Shown: positions 16,746 through 25,031, numbered from the stretch's first letter. The stretch is DNA of 64,000 bases from Streptomyces griseoincarnatus (GCA_014649575.1 BMTH01000019.1:1-64000); one strand, 5' to 3'. Numbers and translations: made by a program. Notes: generated by a model from the letters alone, not told the origin.

Positions 16746-18007
16746 GTTCCGCCCGCCCGTCTCCCGCCACCACCCCGTCCGACGAGTCTCGCTCGACCCC
16801 TCCAGCTCGTGTCCTCGTCCTCAACTCCGGCTCCTCGTCGGTGAAGTACCAGCTGCTGGACATGAGCGACAGCAGCCGGCTGGCGTCCGGTCTCGTGGAG
16901 CGGATCGGCGAACGCACCTCCCTCGTGCGCCACACCCCGCTGGTGTCCGGCGGGGAGACCCGGGAGCGCACCGGCCCGGTCGCCGACCACGACGCCGCGC
17001 TGAAGGCGATGGCCGAGGAGCTGGCGGCGGACGGGCTGGGCCTGGACTCCCCCGAGCTGCTGGCGATCGGCCACCGGGTGGTGCACGGCGGCAAGTACTT
17101 CACCGAGCCGACGGTGATCGACGAACGGGTGCTCTCCGAGATCGAGCGGCTGATCCCGGTGGCGCCGCTGCACAACCCGGCCAACCTCACCGGCATCCGC
17201 ACGGCGACGGCGCTGCGCCCGGACCTGCCGCAGGTCGCCGTCTTCGACACCGCGTTCCACACGACGATGCCGGAGTCGGCGGCGCGCTACGCGATCGACG
17301 TGGAGACCGCCGACGCGCACCGGGTGCGCCGCTACGGCTTCCACGGCACTTCGCACGCTTACGTCTCCCGGGCGACGGCGCGGCTGCTGGGAAAGGCGCC
17401 CGAGGAGGTGAACGTGATCGTGCTGCACCTCGGCAACGGGGCGTCCGCCTCGGCCGTGCGGGCGGGCCGCTGCGTGGACACCTCCATGGGACTCACCCCC
17501 TTGGAGGGGCTCGTGATGGGTACGCGGTCCGGTGACATGGACCCGGCCGTGATCTTCCATTTGATGCGCGTCGGCGGAATGTCCGCCGACGAGGTCGACG
17601 CCCTCCTGAACAAGAGGAGCGGGCTGGTCGGGCTGTGCGGGGACAACGACATGCGGGAGATCCGGCGTCGTATCTCCGAGGGCGACGAACGGGCGAAGCT
17701 CGCCTTCGACATCTACATTCACCGGTTGAGGAAGTACATCGGCGCCTATTACGCCGTTCTCGGACGGGTGGACGCGGTGGCCTTCACCGCCGGTGTCGGC
17801 GAGAACTCCGCCGAGGTGCGCGAGGCCGCCGTGGCGGGCCTGGAGGGGCTCGGCCTGGCGGTCGACGGCGAGCGCAACGCGGTGCGCGGCGGCGGGGCAC
17901 GGCTGGTCTCGCCCGAGGGGGCTCGGATCGCGGTCGCCGTGGTACCCACGGACGAGGAAATGGAGATCGCACAGCAGACATACGCACTGGTCGGAAAGGA
18001 CAACTGA
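16742..18007 (+). CDS. ackA: Acetate kinase
   Basis: 421 aa; interconverts acetyl phosphate and ADP with acetate and ATP. The ASKHA-fold signatures are VLVLNSGSSSVKYQLL (~24-39), GHRVVHGG, FDTAFHTTMP, YGFHGTSH, VLHLGNGAS and FTAGVGENS. GTG 16742 overlaps the pta stop (GTGA). The protein has about 22 extra Ser/Pro-rich residues before the usual start. An internal start would break the coupling, so the upstream start is kept. With pta it forms the acetate overflow/assimilation pathway. Confidence 0.94.
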   Translation: MSSARPSPATTPSDESRSTPPARVLVLNSGSSSVKYQLLDMSDSSRLASGLVERIGERTSLVRHTPLVSGGETRERTGPVADHDAALKAMAEELAADGLGLDSPELLAIGHRVVHGGKYFTEPTVIDERVLSEIERLIPVAPLHNPANLTGIRTATALRPDLPQVAVFDTAFHTTMPESAARYAIDVETADAHRVRRYGFHGTSHAYVSRATARLLGKAPEEVNVIVLHLGNGASASAVRAGRCVDTSMGLTPLEGLVMGTRSGDMDPAVIFHLMRVGGMSADEVDALLNKRSGLVGLCGDNDMREIRRRISEGDERAKLAFDIYIHRLRKYIGAYYAVLGRVDAVAFTAGVGENSAEVREAAVAGLEGLGLAVDGERNAVRGGGARLVSPEGARIAVAVVPTDEEMEIAQQTYALVGKDN

Positions 18008-18029
18008 GCAGCGGGAACCTCATGTGTAC

Positions 18030-18052
18030 ATTCCGCCAGACGGAATATTCCG
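18030..18052 (+). promoter_or_regulatory. Overlapping inverted repeats upstream of pyk
   Basis: ATTCCG-CCAGA-CGGAAT (18030-18046) overlaps a perfect 12-bp palindrome CGGAATATTCCG (18041-18052). Together they make three TTCCG/CGGAA half-sites. The element ends 16 bp before the candidate -10 of pyk and would cover its -35 region, the position expected of an operator. Confidence 0.5.
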
Positions 18053-18068
18053 GAGCGAAACAAACCGA

Positions 18069-18074
18069 TAGGAT
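18069..18074 (+). promoter_or_regulatory. Candidate -10 element of pyk, leaderless
   Basis: TAGGAT ends 6 nt before the pyk ATG at 18081, so transcription would begin at or next to the start codon. No ribosome site precedes the ATG, which supports a leaderless message. A clear -35 is not visible. Confidence 0.5.
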
Positions 18075-18080
18075 CGCCCC

Positions 18081-19508
18081 ATGCGCCGTTCGAAAATCGT
18101 CTGTACTCTCGGCCCCGCGGTCGACTCCCATGAGCAGCTCGTCGCTCTGATCGAAGCCGGCATGAACGTGGCCCGCTTCAACTTCAGCCACGGCTCGCAC
18201 GCCGAGCACCAGGGCCGGTACGACCGGGTCAGGGCCGCCGCCAAGGAGACGGGCAGGGCCGTCGGCGTCCTCGCCGACCTCCAGGGCCCCAAGATCCGTC
18301 TGGAGACCTTCGCCGAGGGCCCCGTCGAGCTGGTGCGCGGTGACGAGTTCACCATCACCACCGAGGACGTCGCCGGTGACAAGACGATCTGCGGGACCAC
18401 CTACAAGGGCCTCCCGGGCGACGTCTCCCGCGGCGACCAGATCCTGATCAACGACGGCAACGTCGAGCTGAAGGTCCTGGACGTCGAGGGCACCCGGGTC
18501 AAGACGATCGTCATCGAGGGCGGCGTCATCTCCGACCACAAGGGCATCAACCTGCCCGGCACGGCCGTGAACGTGCCCGCGCTGTCCGAGAAGGACGTCG
18601 AGGACCTGCGGTTCGCCCTGCGGATGGGCTGCGACCTGGTCGCCCTGTCCTTCGTCCGGGACGCGAAGGACGTCGCCGACGTCCACCGCGTGATGGACGA
18701 GGAGGGCCGCCGCGTCCCCGTCATCGCCAAGGTGGAGAAGCCGCAGGCGGTGGAGAACATGGAGGACGTCGTGATGGCGTTCGACGGCGTGATGGTCGCG
18801 CGTGGCGACCTGGCCGTCGAGTACCCGCTCGAGAAGGTCCCCATGGTGCAGAAGCGCCTGATCGAGCTGTGCCGGCGCAACGCCAAGCCGGTGATCGTGG
18901 CGACCCAGATGATGGAGTCGATGATCACCAACTCCCGTCCGACCCGCGCCGAGGCCTCCGACGTGGCCAACGCGATCCTGGACGGCGCGGACGCGGTCAT
19001 GCTGTCGGCGGAGTCCTCGGTCGGCGCGTACCCGGTCGAGACGGTCCGGACGATGTCGAAGATCGTCCAGGCGGCCGAGCAGGAGCTGCTGTCCAAGGGC
19101 CTGCAGCCGCTGGTGCCGGGCAAGAAGCCGCGCACGCAGGGTGGTTCGGTGGCCCGCGCGGCCTGCGAGATCGCCGACTTCCTCGGCGGCAAGGGCCTGG
19201 TGGCCTTCACGCAGTCCGGCGACACGGCCCGCCGGCTGTGCCGTTACCGTGTCGCGCAGCCGATCCTGGCGTTCACCACGGACGAGTCGACCCGCAACCA
19301 GCTCACGCTGAGCTGGGGCGTGGAGCCGCACGTGGTGCCGTTCGTGAACAGCACCGACGAGATGGTCGCGCTGGTGGAGCAGGAACTGGTCCGCCTGAGC
19401 CGCTTCAACGACGGCGACATCATGGTGATCACCGCCGGCTCCCCGCCCGGCGTCCCCGGCACCACCAACATGGTCCGCGTCCACCACCTGGGCGAGGCAA
19501 CCGCCTGA
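18081..19508 (+). CDS. pyk: Pyruvate kinase
   Basis: 475 aa; converts phosphoenolpyruvate and ADP to pyruvate and ATP, the last glycolytic step. Signatures are MRRSKIVCTLGPAVDSHEQL, NFSHGSHAEH, LADLQGPKIRL, IAKVEKPQAVENMEDVV (catalytic Lys), MVARGDLAVE and MLSAESSVGAYP. The C-terminal allosteric domain follows from ~345. The length fits bacterial type II enzymes. It lies 73 bp after ackA but appears to have its own promoter with inverted repeats. A strong hairpin follows at 19527-19560. Confidence 0.95.
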   Translation: MRRSKIVCTLGPAVDSHEQLVALIEAGMNVARFNFSHGSHAEHQGRYDRVRAAAKETGRAVGVLADLQGPKIRLETFAEGPVELVRGDEFTITTEDVAGDKTICGTTYKGLPGDVSRGDQILINDGNVELKVLDVEGTRVKTIVIEGGVISDHKGINLPGTAVNVPALSEKDVEDLRFALRMGCDLVALSFVRDAKDVADVHRVMDEEGRRVPVIAKVEKPQAVENMEDVVMAFDGVMVARGDLAVEYPLEKVPMVQKRLIELCRRNAKPVIVATQMMESMITNSRPTRAEASDVANAILDGADAVMLSAESSVGAYPVETVRTMSKIVQAAEQELLSKGLQPLVPGKKPRTQGGSVARAACEIADFLGGKGLVAFTQSGDTARRLCRYRVAQPILAFTTDESTRNQLTLSWGVEPHVVPFVNSTDEMVALVEQELVRLSRFNDGDIMVITAGSPPGVPGTTNMVRVHHLGEATA

Positions 19509-19526
19509 CCCACCCCCGACACACGC

Positions 19527-19560
19527 CCGAGGGCGCCCCTGCGAGCAGGGGCGCCCTCGG
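19527..19560 (+). terminator. Hairpin terminator after pyk
   Basis: Perfect 15-bp stem, 19527-19541 with 19546-19560, around the loop CGAG. It also faces the end of the leftward gene at 19604 and may work in both directions. Confidence 0.8.
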
Positions 19561-19603
19561 TGTTGCGGCTCCCGGGGTGGTTCCGTGTGCGGCCCCGTGG
19601 TGG

Positions 19604-20923
19604 TCAGTCGGTGACGTACTGGTGGAGTCCCGGTATGTGCAGGGTGCCGCCGAACTGGCCCGCCTGCTGGACCGTGACCTTGGTGAAGTAGATCAGCGGG
19701 ATGTTCAGCGGCGGCGGGTTCTCCGGGTCGAACGTCACCGGGATCAGGCCCAGCAGGTTGCCGGAGATGCTCTCGGTGTACATCACGGTGTCGCCGTCGC
19801 GGATGGTCGACGTCGAACCCTTGGCGGCCTGGACGTGGTACGTCTTGCCGGACTGCTCGTCCTTGACCGTCTGGTGCAGGTCGCCGATGTCGGTGCCGTC
19901 GGAGATGACGTACTTCAGCACCTTCTTCTTGGTGCCGTTCGCGGTCCGCACCTCGACGATGCCCTTGTAGTCGGCGCCCTTCAGCAGCAGCGAGCTGGCG
20001 TTCAGATACCACGGGTCGTCGGGGAGCGGGACGTTGTTGTCGACCCCGCCCTCGGCGTCGGTGGCGACCGGGCAGTTCTCCAGGTCCATGCCGGAGGACT
20101 CGGAAGGGCTGGGCGAGGCGGTGGCCTCGGGCTCCTTCGTCTCCTCCTGCTCCGGCTCCTCGGTCTGCTCCGTGGCGTCCTCCGCCGCGTCGGCGGCCTT
20201 CTCACCGGCGTCGCCGGCGGTCTCGGCGGCCTTCTCCGCGGGCTTCTGCGCGGTCTCCTCGCCCGCGTCCGGCTCCCCGGCGGGGGCGGACGACGACGCG
20301 GAGGCGGACGGGCTGGGGCTCGGGGTCTCCTCCGCCTTCTCGCCGGGCGTGAAGACGTCCTTGATGGCGTCCCCGACCTGCTCCAGCAGGTTCTTGTCGG
20401 TCTCCGACGGGGACGGGGCGGGCTCGGTGTCCGCCGCCTGTCCGCCCGCGGTCGCGGAGGGCGTGGGCGTCGGCTCGGCCTCGTCGTCGGAACCTGAATC
20501 CGGCGAAGAGTCCGATCCCTTGCCCGCGTCCTCGTCCGGGGCCTCCTGGGCGGGAGCCGAGCCGGTCGGGTCCGCCGAGGGCTCCTCCTCGTCGTCCTCG
20601 GAGGCGCTCTCGCTCGCGGTGGCGGAGGGCGTGGGCGACGCGCTCGCGTCGCCCTTCTCCGCCTTCTCGATGGCCTCCAGGCACTCCTTGAACTCGTCGG
20701 CCGTGAGATTCCTCGACGACGGCTGGTCGTCGGCCTGGGCGAGCGTCGGGGTGAAGCCCATCCCCATCAGGACCGCGGTCGGCATCGCCGCTATGGCTAT
20801 CGCCTTCCCGGCGGGCATGTGGAACCTGGTGAACAGCGGCTTCTTGGGTGCCGCGTGTCGCGGCCCGGTTCTCACACGGGACGCCTCCACATCAGCCCCG
20901 TGGGTCACCTCGTCAGCCGGCAC
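19604..20923 (-). CDS. Exported Ser/Pro/Glu-rich protein of unknown function, third gene of an envelope operon
   Basis: 439 aa. A basic region and a hydrophobic signal-like segment (KAIAIAAMPTAVLMGMGF, ~33-50) are followed by TLAQADDQ, consistent with Sec export and cleavage. A low-complexity linker of Ser, Pro, Thr, Glu and Asp spans ~85-270 and looks like a cell-wall-spanning region. A conserved-looking globular domain occupies the last ~165 residues (NCPVATDAEGG onward, with HVQAAKGSTSTIRDG). GTG 20923 is chosen over an in-frame start 57 bp upstream because GGGAGG precedes it. It overlaps the preceding gene by 11 nt. I do not recognise a function. The co-encoded DUF6114- and DUF6230-like proteins suggest a shared envelope role. 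Confidence 0.7.
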   Translation of the reverse strand: MPADEVTHGADVEASRVRTGPRHAAPKKPLFTRFHMPAGKAIAIAAMPTAVLMGMGFTPTLAQADDQPSSRNLTADEFKECLEAIEKAEKGDASASPTPSATASESASEDDEEEPSADPTGSAPAQEAPDEDAGKGSDSSPDSGSDDEAEPTPTPSATAGGQAADTEPAPSPSETDKNLLEQVGDAIKDVFTPGEKAEETPSPSPSASASSSAPAGEPDAGEETAQKPAEKAAETAGDAGEKAADAAEDATEQTEEPEQEETKEPEATASPSPSESSGMDLENCPVATDAEGGVDNNVPLPDDPWYLNASSLLLKGADYKGIVEVRTANGTKKKVLKYVISDGTDIGDLHQTVKDEQSGKTYHVQAAKGSTSTIRDGDTVMYTESISGNLLGLIPVTFDPENPPPLNIPLIYFTKVTVQQAGQFGGTLHIPGLHQYVTD

Positions 20924-21482
20924 TGTGCCTCCCGTTCGCCCCGTTCGCCGGGCTCGTTCCTGACAGATCGTTCGGCTCACCCGTCGCCGCGGCGCCCTCT
21001 GCGGGGCCGGAGACCGTGGATTCGGGGAAGGCGCCCTCGGGTGCGCCGCCGTGCACGCCCTCGTCCGCCCTCAGCTCCTGCTCGGGCGGCTCGCCCGGCA
21101 CCCACGACACGGCCATCGCCCCGCCCACGAGGGCGAAGAGGAAGCCGATGAGGAAGCCGCCGAGGTTGGACACGGGGATGGACACCAACGCCAGCAGAAT
21201 CGCCGCGACACCCGCGAACACGCGGATGTGCTTCTGGAACCAGAGGCTGACGCCGAGGACGACGAGCAGCACGCCGATGATCAGGGACCCGGCGCCCGCG
21301 GTGGTCGCCATGGCCAGGGTCAGGTGACCGATCTGCAGGTTCGCGTACGGGAAGTAGGCGATGGGGAGTCCGCCGATGATGATGAACAGACCGGCCCAGA
21401 AGGGCCGCTGGCCACGCCAGGCGCGGAACTGCAGCCGACGGCGAATGAACTGGCCGGAGGCGGCAGGAGTCTCGGCGCTCAT
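20913..21482 (-). CDS. DUF6114-like multi-helix membrane protein
   Basis: 189 aa from ATG 21482, preceded by AGGGAG. About four membrane helices: RPFWAGLFIIIGGLPIAYFP (~25-45), LTLAMATTAGAGSLIIGVLL (~55-75), VAAILLALVSIPV and LGGFLIGFLFALVGGAMAV. A charged C-terminal tail rich in Glu, Gly and Pro follows. It matches my memory of the Streptomyces DUF6114 family next to DUF6230 proteins. Function unknown. It is the middle gene of a leftward operon, and its stop overlaps the next start by 11 nt. Confidence 0.7.
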   Translation of the reverse strand: MSAETPAASGQFIRRRLQFRAWRGQRPFWAGLFIIIGGLPIAYFPYANLQIGHLTLAMATTAGAGSLIIGVLLVVLGVSLWFQKHIRVFAGVAAILLALVSIPVSNLGGFLIGFLFALVGGAMAVSWVPGEPPEQELRADEGVHGGAPEGAFPESTVSGPAEGAAATGEPNDLSGTSPANGANGRHSAG

Positions 21483-21598
21483 GGAAAACAGCTCCCTGGA
21501 TGGCGTTGCTGTGGTGGTGATGTGCGCCGCGCGTGAAAGCGCGGTGGGAAGGTGGACGGGCGGGGGCGCCACCGGCTCCCCCGCCCGTCAGCGAGTGC

Positions 21599-22234
21599 TT
21601 AGTAGCACTCCTTGACGCCCGTCGAGAGCGACATCTTCAGGCCGCTGAGCTTGAAGGTTCCGGCGGTGGTCGCCCACGCCGTCTGCTTCACGTCCTTCAG
21701 CACGGCCTTGTCGGCCTGCTGCGCGAACCCGAAGGGGTTGGCCTGCTCGCCGCCGCCCTTCATGCCCGGACCCTTGTTGGCGTCCTTGGCGGCAACACCG
21801 ATGTCGATGTTCGTGAACGTCGCATCGGCGTTCAGGTCGGCGACGTCGATGTACAGGTTCTTGGCCTCGACCGGCTGAGCGCCGTCACCGGCACGCAGGA
21901 TCAGGCTGACGTTCCCGAGCACCGGAATGTTCGGGGTCACGACCGACTGGCACAGGCTCTTGATAGTCGCCGACTTGAACGCCGAGACCGCGACGGGGTG
22001 AGCCGTCTTCTTGCCGTCGAGGGTGTACCCCTCGTCCAGAGCGCCGTACTGCGAGAAGCCCGTACCGACGAGCTCCTTCGTGGTCACCTTGAACGACTGG
22101 CCGGAAACGCTGAACGACGCCGCGAGGGCGCCCTGCGCGAGAGCGACACCTATGCACGCCGTGGCGGCCACGCTGGGCACCATGACCACAGCGAACCGCT
22201 TCCATCTGGTCCCGCCACGCACCTGGGACTCCAT
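21599..22234 (-). CDS. DUF6230-like exported protein (often mis-named cholesterol esterase)
   Basis: 211 aa from ATG 22234, preceded by AGGAGG. The N terminus has a basic stretch and a hydrophobic signal (VVMVPSVAATACIGVALAQG, ~16-35) ending at ALAASFSVSG. The mature part is beta-rich, with the two cysteines of SLCQSV and the C-terminal KECY. No esterase catalytic motif (GxSxG) is visible, so the old esterase name is not supported. It is the first gene of a leftward three-gene envelope operon. A 655-bp non-coding region with inverted repeats lies upstream. Confidence 0.7.
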   Translation of the reverse strand: MESQVRGGTRWKRFAVVMVPSVAATACIGVALAQGALAASFSVSGQSFKVTTKELVGTGFSQYGALDEGYTLDGKKTAHPVAVSAFKSATIKSLCQSVVTPNIPVLGNVSLILRAGDGAQPVEAKNLYIDVADLNADATFTNIDIGVAAKDANKGPGMKGGGEQANPFGFAQQADKAVLKDVKQTAWATTAGTFKLSGLKMSLSTGVKECY

Positions 22235-22889
22235 ATTTCCTCCTTCTCGGACGTACATCTCCTGTCCTGGCTCGCCGCCTTGAACGGCGGCCGAGTCGGG
22301 CAGGGATGGGAGAAGTGCTACGTCCTCGGGAAGGAGAGCGCCCGCATTCGGCGACGCGAGGTACGCGCCCGAATCACCGGCGATCACCCCCGAGCGACAA
22401 CCACTGGTCGCGCCTGACACGCATCACGCACAACCCTGCTGGACAGGCTTCGCCTGACGGGCGAAGACCCCCCTGTCCAAGGAGCGACGTCATTGCCGGC
22501 GCTCCTGCTCGGTGGGGACCCAGGAGTTCCCGCGGCCCGACCGGCTGTCGGGGTACGGGTGATGGACCGAGCGTGGCCGATCGTGGTGCATTCTCGCCGC
22601 CCGCACAAGGGGGTTCGTTACTGGCTAGTAACGGCACGATAACCGCGGGACGACCCGGCGGACCCGAGCGGCGACGCTGGGTGCACCGATGGGGGTGTAC
22701 AAAACTATTGATCCGTGGACATAAGCCGACAGGTCAACTCGCTTGACTTACTTGAAGTAACAGCGGCCGCGATTACCAAGATTTGGCAAAGCGCGGCCGC
22801 TTCGTCCTCTGTCGGCCAGTCGGCACCTCGTGCCCCGTACGTCGCCGTAACGGGCGAAAGCGGCAGAACGGGCGTCGGGGCCCGGGGAG
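22235..22889. other. Long non-coding region with several inverted repeats
   Basis: 655 bp without a credible gene, between the DUF6230-like gene and the end of the thioredoxin/TPR gene. The part from 22600 to 22800 is clearly richer in A+T than its surroundings. It holds four inverted repeats: TTACT/AGTAA (22618-22631), GTCAA/TTGAC (22733-22747), the palindrome TTACTTGAAGTAA (22748-22760), and a 9-bp GCGGCCGCG/CGCGGCCGC stem (22763-22800). It presumably contains the promoter of the envelope operon. I could not assign -35/-10 elements. Confidence 0.6.
22763..22800 (-). terminator. GC stem-loop with nested inner repeat
   Basis: GCGGCCGCG (22763-22771) pairs with CGCGGCCGC (22792-22800). The 20-nt loop contains CCAA (22776-22779) and TTGG (22783-22786), which can pair inside it. 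It lies 90 bp beyond the stop of the leftward thioredoxin/TPR gene and could terminate it. No T run is present, and it could instead be a protein-binding site. Confidence 0.4.
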
Positions 22890-23864
22890 TTAGAACAGCG
22901 CGCGGGCCAGGGCCCGGCGCGCGGTCACCACGGCCGGGTGGTCGGCGCCGACCACGTCGAACAGCTCCAGCAGCCGCACGCGCGCGGTCTCGCGGTCGTC
23001 GCCCGCCGTGCGGGCCACGGTGTCGACCAGTCGCCCGAAGGCGTCCTCGACATGACCGCCCGCCAGGTCCAGGTCGGCGGCGGCGATCTGCGCCTGCACG
23101 TCGCCCGGCCTCCCGGCGGCGTCCTTGCGCACCTGCTGCGGGTCCATGTCCCGTACGCGGCGCAGCAGTTCGGCCTGGGCGAGGCCCAGCTTCGCCTCGG
23201 GGTGGGCCGGGTCCTCGGCGAGCACGTTCTTGTAGGCCTGGACGGCGCCGTCCAGGTCGTTGCCGTCCAGCGCGCGGGCGGCCGCCTCCAGGAGGGCGTC
23301 GTACGGGCCGGCAGGGGCCTCGTCGGCCGCCGGGGCGCCGCCCGGCTCGGCCTCCGGGTCGACGGTCAAGCCGGTCAGACCGAAGCGCTCCTCGGCGACC
23401 TGCACCAACTGGTCCAGGGTCTGACGGATCTGCGCCTCGCCCGCGGCGCCCTGGAAGAGCGGGAGGGCCTGTCCGGCCACCACCGCGAAGACGGCGGGGA
23501 TGCCCTGGATGCCGAACTGCTGCATCAGCATCTGGTTGGCGTCGACGTCGATCTTGGCGAGGAGGAAACGGCCGTTGTATTCGACGGCGAGCCGCTCCAG
23601 GACGGGACTCAGCTGCTTGCAGGGCTCGCACCACTCGGCCCAGAAGTCGATGACGACCGGGACCTCGGTGGAACGCTGCAGGACGTCGCGTTCAAAACCG
23701 GCCTCGTCGACGTCGATGACGAGATCGGCGGGCGAGACGGCGCCGGCGCCGCCCGTACGGGCCGCCTCGGCGCGCGCCTGCTCCGCCTTCGCCTTGGCCT
23801 CCTGGGCCGCCTTCACCGCGGCGAGGTCGACGACTCCGCTCATGGACATGTTCCGTGGCTGCAT
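22890..23864 (-). CDS. Thioredoxin-domain TPR protein (YbbN/CnoX-like co-chaperone)
   Basis: 324 aa from ATG 23864, with GGAGGA upstream. A variable Ala/Glu-rich helix (~15-40) precedes a thioredoxin domain (~50-160) with WAEWCEPC (C79, C82) and the cis-Pro motif GIQGIPAVFAV. The C-terminal half (~185-320) is helical TPR-like repeats (YDALLEAAARALDGNDLDGA, YKNVLAEDPAHPEAKLGLAQ). This architecture is that of YbbN/CnoX, chaperone-linked holdases. The CxxC is retained, so redox activity is possible. It is divergent from a TetR gene, with a palindrome between them. Confidence 0.85.
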   Translation of the reverse strand: MQPRNMSMSGVVDLAAVKAAQEAKAKAEQARAEAARTGGAGAVSPADLVIDVDEAGFERDVLQRSTEVPVVIDFWAEWCEPCKQLSPVLERLAVEYNGRFLLAKIDVDANQMLMQQFGIQGIPAVFAVVAGQALPLFQGAAGEAQIRQTLDQLVQVAEERFGLTGLTVDPEAEPGGAPAADEAPAGPYDALLEAAARALDGNDLDGAVQAYKNVLAEDPAHPEAKLGLAQAELLRRVRDMDPQQVRKDAAGRPGDVQAQIAAADLDLAGGHVEDAFGRLVDTVARTAGDDRETARVRLLELFDVVGADHPAVVTARRALARALF

Positions 23865-24001
23865 GCGTCTATCCTCCCCCGTACTCCGCGTGAGTGTGAA
23901 AAGCGCCCAGGAAAACCCAGGCGTACGTGTGGTGCTGGTGCGCCGGGTCCCCACCCGGCGCGGTGGTCGTCGCTCGGGCACGTCAGGTGCTCACGTGCTT
24001 T

Positions 24002-24018
24002 CGCTACGAGTCGTAGCG
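24002..24018 (+). promoter_or_regulatory. Palindromic operator candidate between trx-TPR gene and tetR
   Basis: CGCTACG (24002-24008), spacer AGT, CGTAGCG (24012-24018). This 17-bp perfect inverted repeat fits TetR-type operators and sits in the 237-bp divergent region, 83 bp upstream of the tetR start. Confidence 0.55.
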
Positions 24019-24101
24019 TAATGGCAGGAGCCCGGTGCGCGGTGCCGCTTCCCGGTGATCTCCCTCACGACCGCACGGAATCCGCCGGTTATGGTCGTGC
24101 C

Positions 24102-24722
24102 ATGCAGCGCCGCCATCCAGCCAGTCGCACCGGGCGTCCCCGCAGCGCCGCGGCCGACACAGCGATCCTCGCCGCGACCCGGCAGGCGCTGGTGGACCTG
24201 GGGTGGTCCAAGCTCACGCTCTCGGACGTCGCGGTGCGCGCCGGGGTGGCCAAGACGACGCTGTACCGGCGCTGGGCCGGCAAGAACGAGCTCGTCGTGG
24301 ACGCCGTCGCCGAGCTCTTCGACGAGCTGACATTGCCGGACCGCGGCTCGCTGGCCGCCGACATCGAGGGCGTGGTGCTGCAGTTCGCCGCGATCCTGGC
24401 CCGCCCGGAGGCCCGCAGCGGGCTGATGGCGGTGGTCGCCGAGGCCACCCGCGACGAGGCGCTGCGCGAGCGGATCCGCGCCTCGATCGTCGACCGGCAG
24501 AAGCGCCTGGTGATCGCGGGCCGCGCCCGCGCCCAGGAACGGGGCGAACTCCCCCCGGAGTCCGACACGGAGCGCTCAGCCCGCGCGGTCGACCTGATCT
24601 TCGACATGGTGGCGGGTTCGGTGGTGCACCGGACCCTGGTCAGCAACCAGCCGGCCGACGCGGAGTGGGTGCACGGGCTGACCCGGGTGCTGCTGTCAGG
24701 GCTGGCGGCGAGCGCGCGCTGA
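24102..24722 (+). CDS. TetR-family transcriptional regulator
   Basis: 206 aa. The N-terminal HTH covers ~20-65 (ILAATRQALVDLGWSKLTLS, VAVRAGVAKTTLYRRWAGK). The C-terminal ligand-binding domain resembles TetR_C_16-type proteins. ATG 24102 lies 6 nt after a TATGGT hexamer (24090-24095), which suggests a leaderless message. The divergent thioredoxin/TPR gene and the 17-bp palindrome suggest local autoregulation. The ligand is unknown. Confidence 0.87.
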   Translation: MQRRHPASRTGRPRSAAADTAILAATRQALVDLGWSKLTLSDVAVRAGVAKTTLYRRWAGKNELVVDAVAELFDELTLPDRGSLAADIEGVVLQFAAILARPEARSGLMAVVAEATRDEALRERIRASIVDRQKRLVIAGRARAQERGELPPESDTERSARAVDLIFDMVAGSVVHRTLVSNQPADAEWVHGLTRVLLSGLAASAR

Positions 24723-24786
24723 GCCCCGGGGAGAACGGGTCACGGTCGGCCGATACCCGCCTGTCACCCCGCGGTCACCCGCTGCG

Positions 24787-24987
24787 ATGACCGTGGCCGC
24801 TTCCGGCGGCGTCACCCTGGCACCCCGCTCCCGCATGGAGATCGCCCGCTTCCTCGAGGGCCTCGAGCGCGTCGGGCCCGGGGTGGTCCGAGGTGGTCCG
24901 GCTGACCGGCCGGCACCCGGACCCGCGGTCGGGGAGACCGTCGACGAGCACGCGGTCGCCTCCCGGTACGGGGCGGTCGCCCGCTAG
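24787..24987 (+). pseudogene. Relic of a DUF574-type SAM-dependent methyltransferase C terminus
   Basis: 66 codons containing APRSRMEIARFLEGLERVGP, GVV and a final RYGAVAR. This resembles the C-terminal end of the Streptomyces DUF574 (Methyltransf_19) family, where an RxxxEIxxFFxGLxLVEPGVV motif and a terminal YGGVARK are common. The SAM-binding core is absent and no ribosome site precedes the ATG. It is best read as a remnant. The family assignment is from motif memory only. Confidence 0.6.
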
Positions 24988-25002
24988 CCGTGAACGCGCC
25001 GC

Positions 25003-25031
25003 GCCCCGGCAGGCGCGGGGCCTGCCGGGGC
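25003..25031 (-). terminator. Hairpin terminator after icmA
   Basis: GCCCCGGCAGG (25003-25013) pairs with CCTGCCGGGGC (25021-25031) around a 7-nt loop. It lies 44 bp beyond the icmA stop. Confidence 0.7.

Noticed and set aside
21599..22234. Cholesterol esterase
   Set aside because: No GxSxG or catalytic triad is visible. The name is a legacy annotation of this family.
22374..22746. Short open frames in the 22.2-22.9 kb gap
   Set aside because: Arg/Pro-rich, overlapping on both strands, no ribosome sites or motifs.
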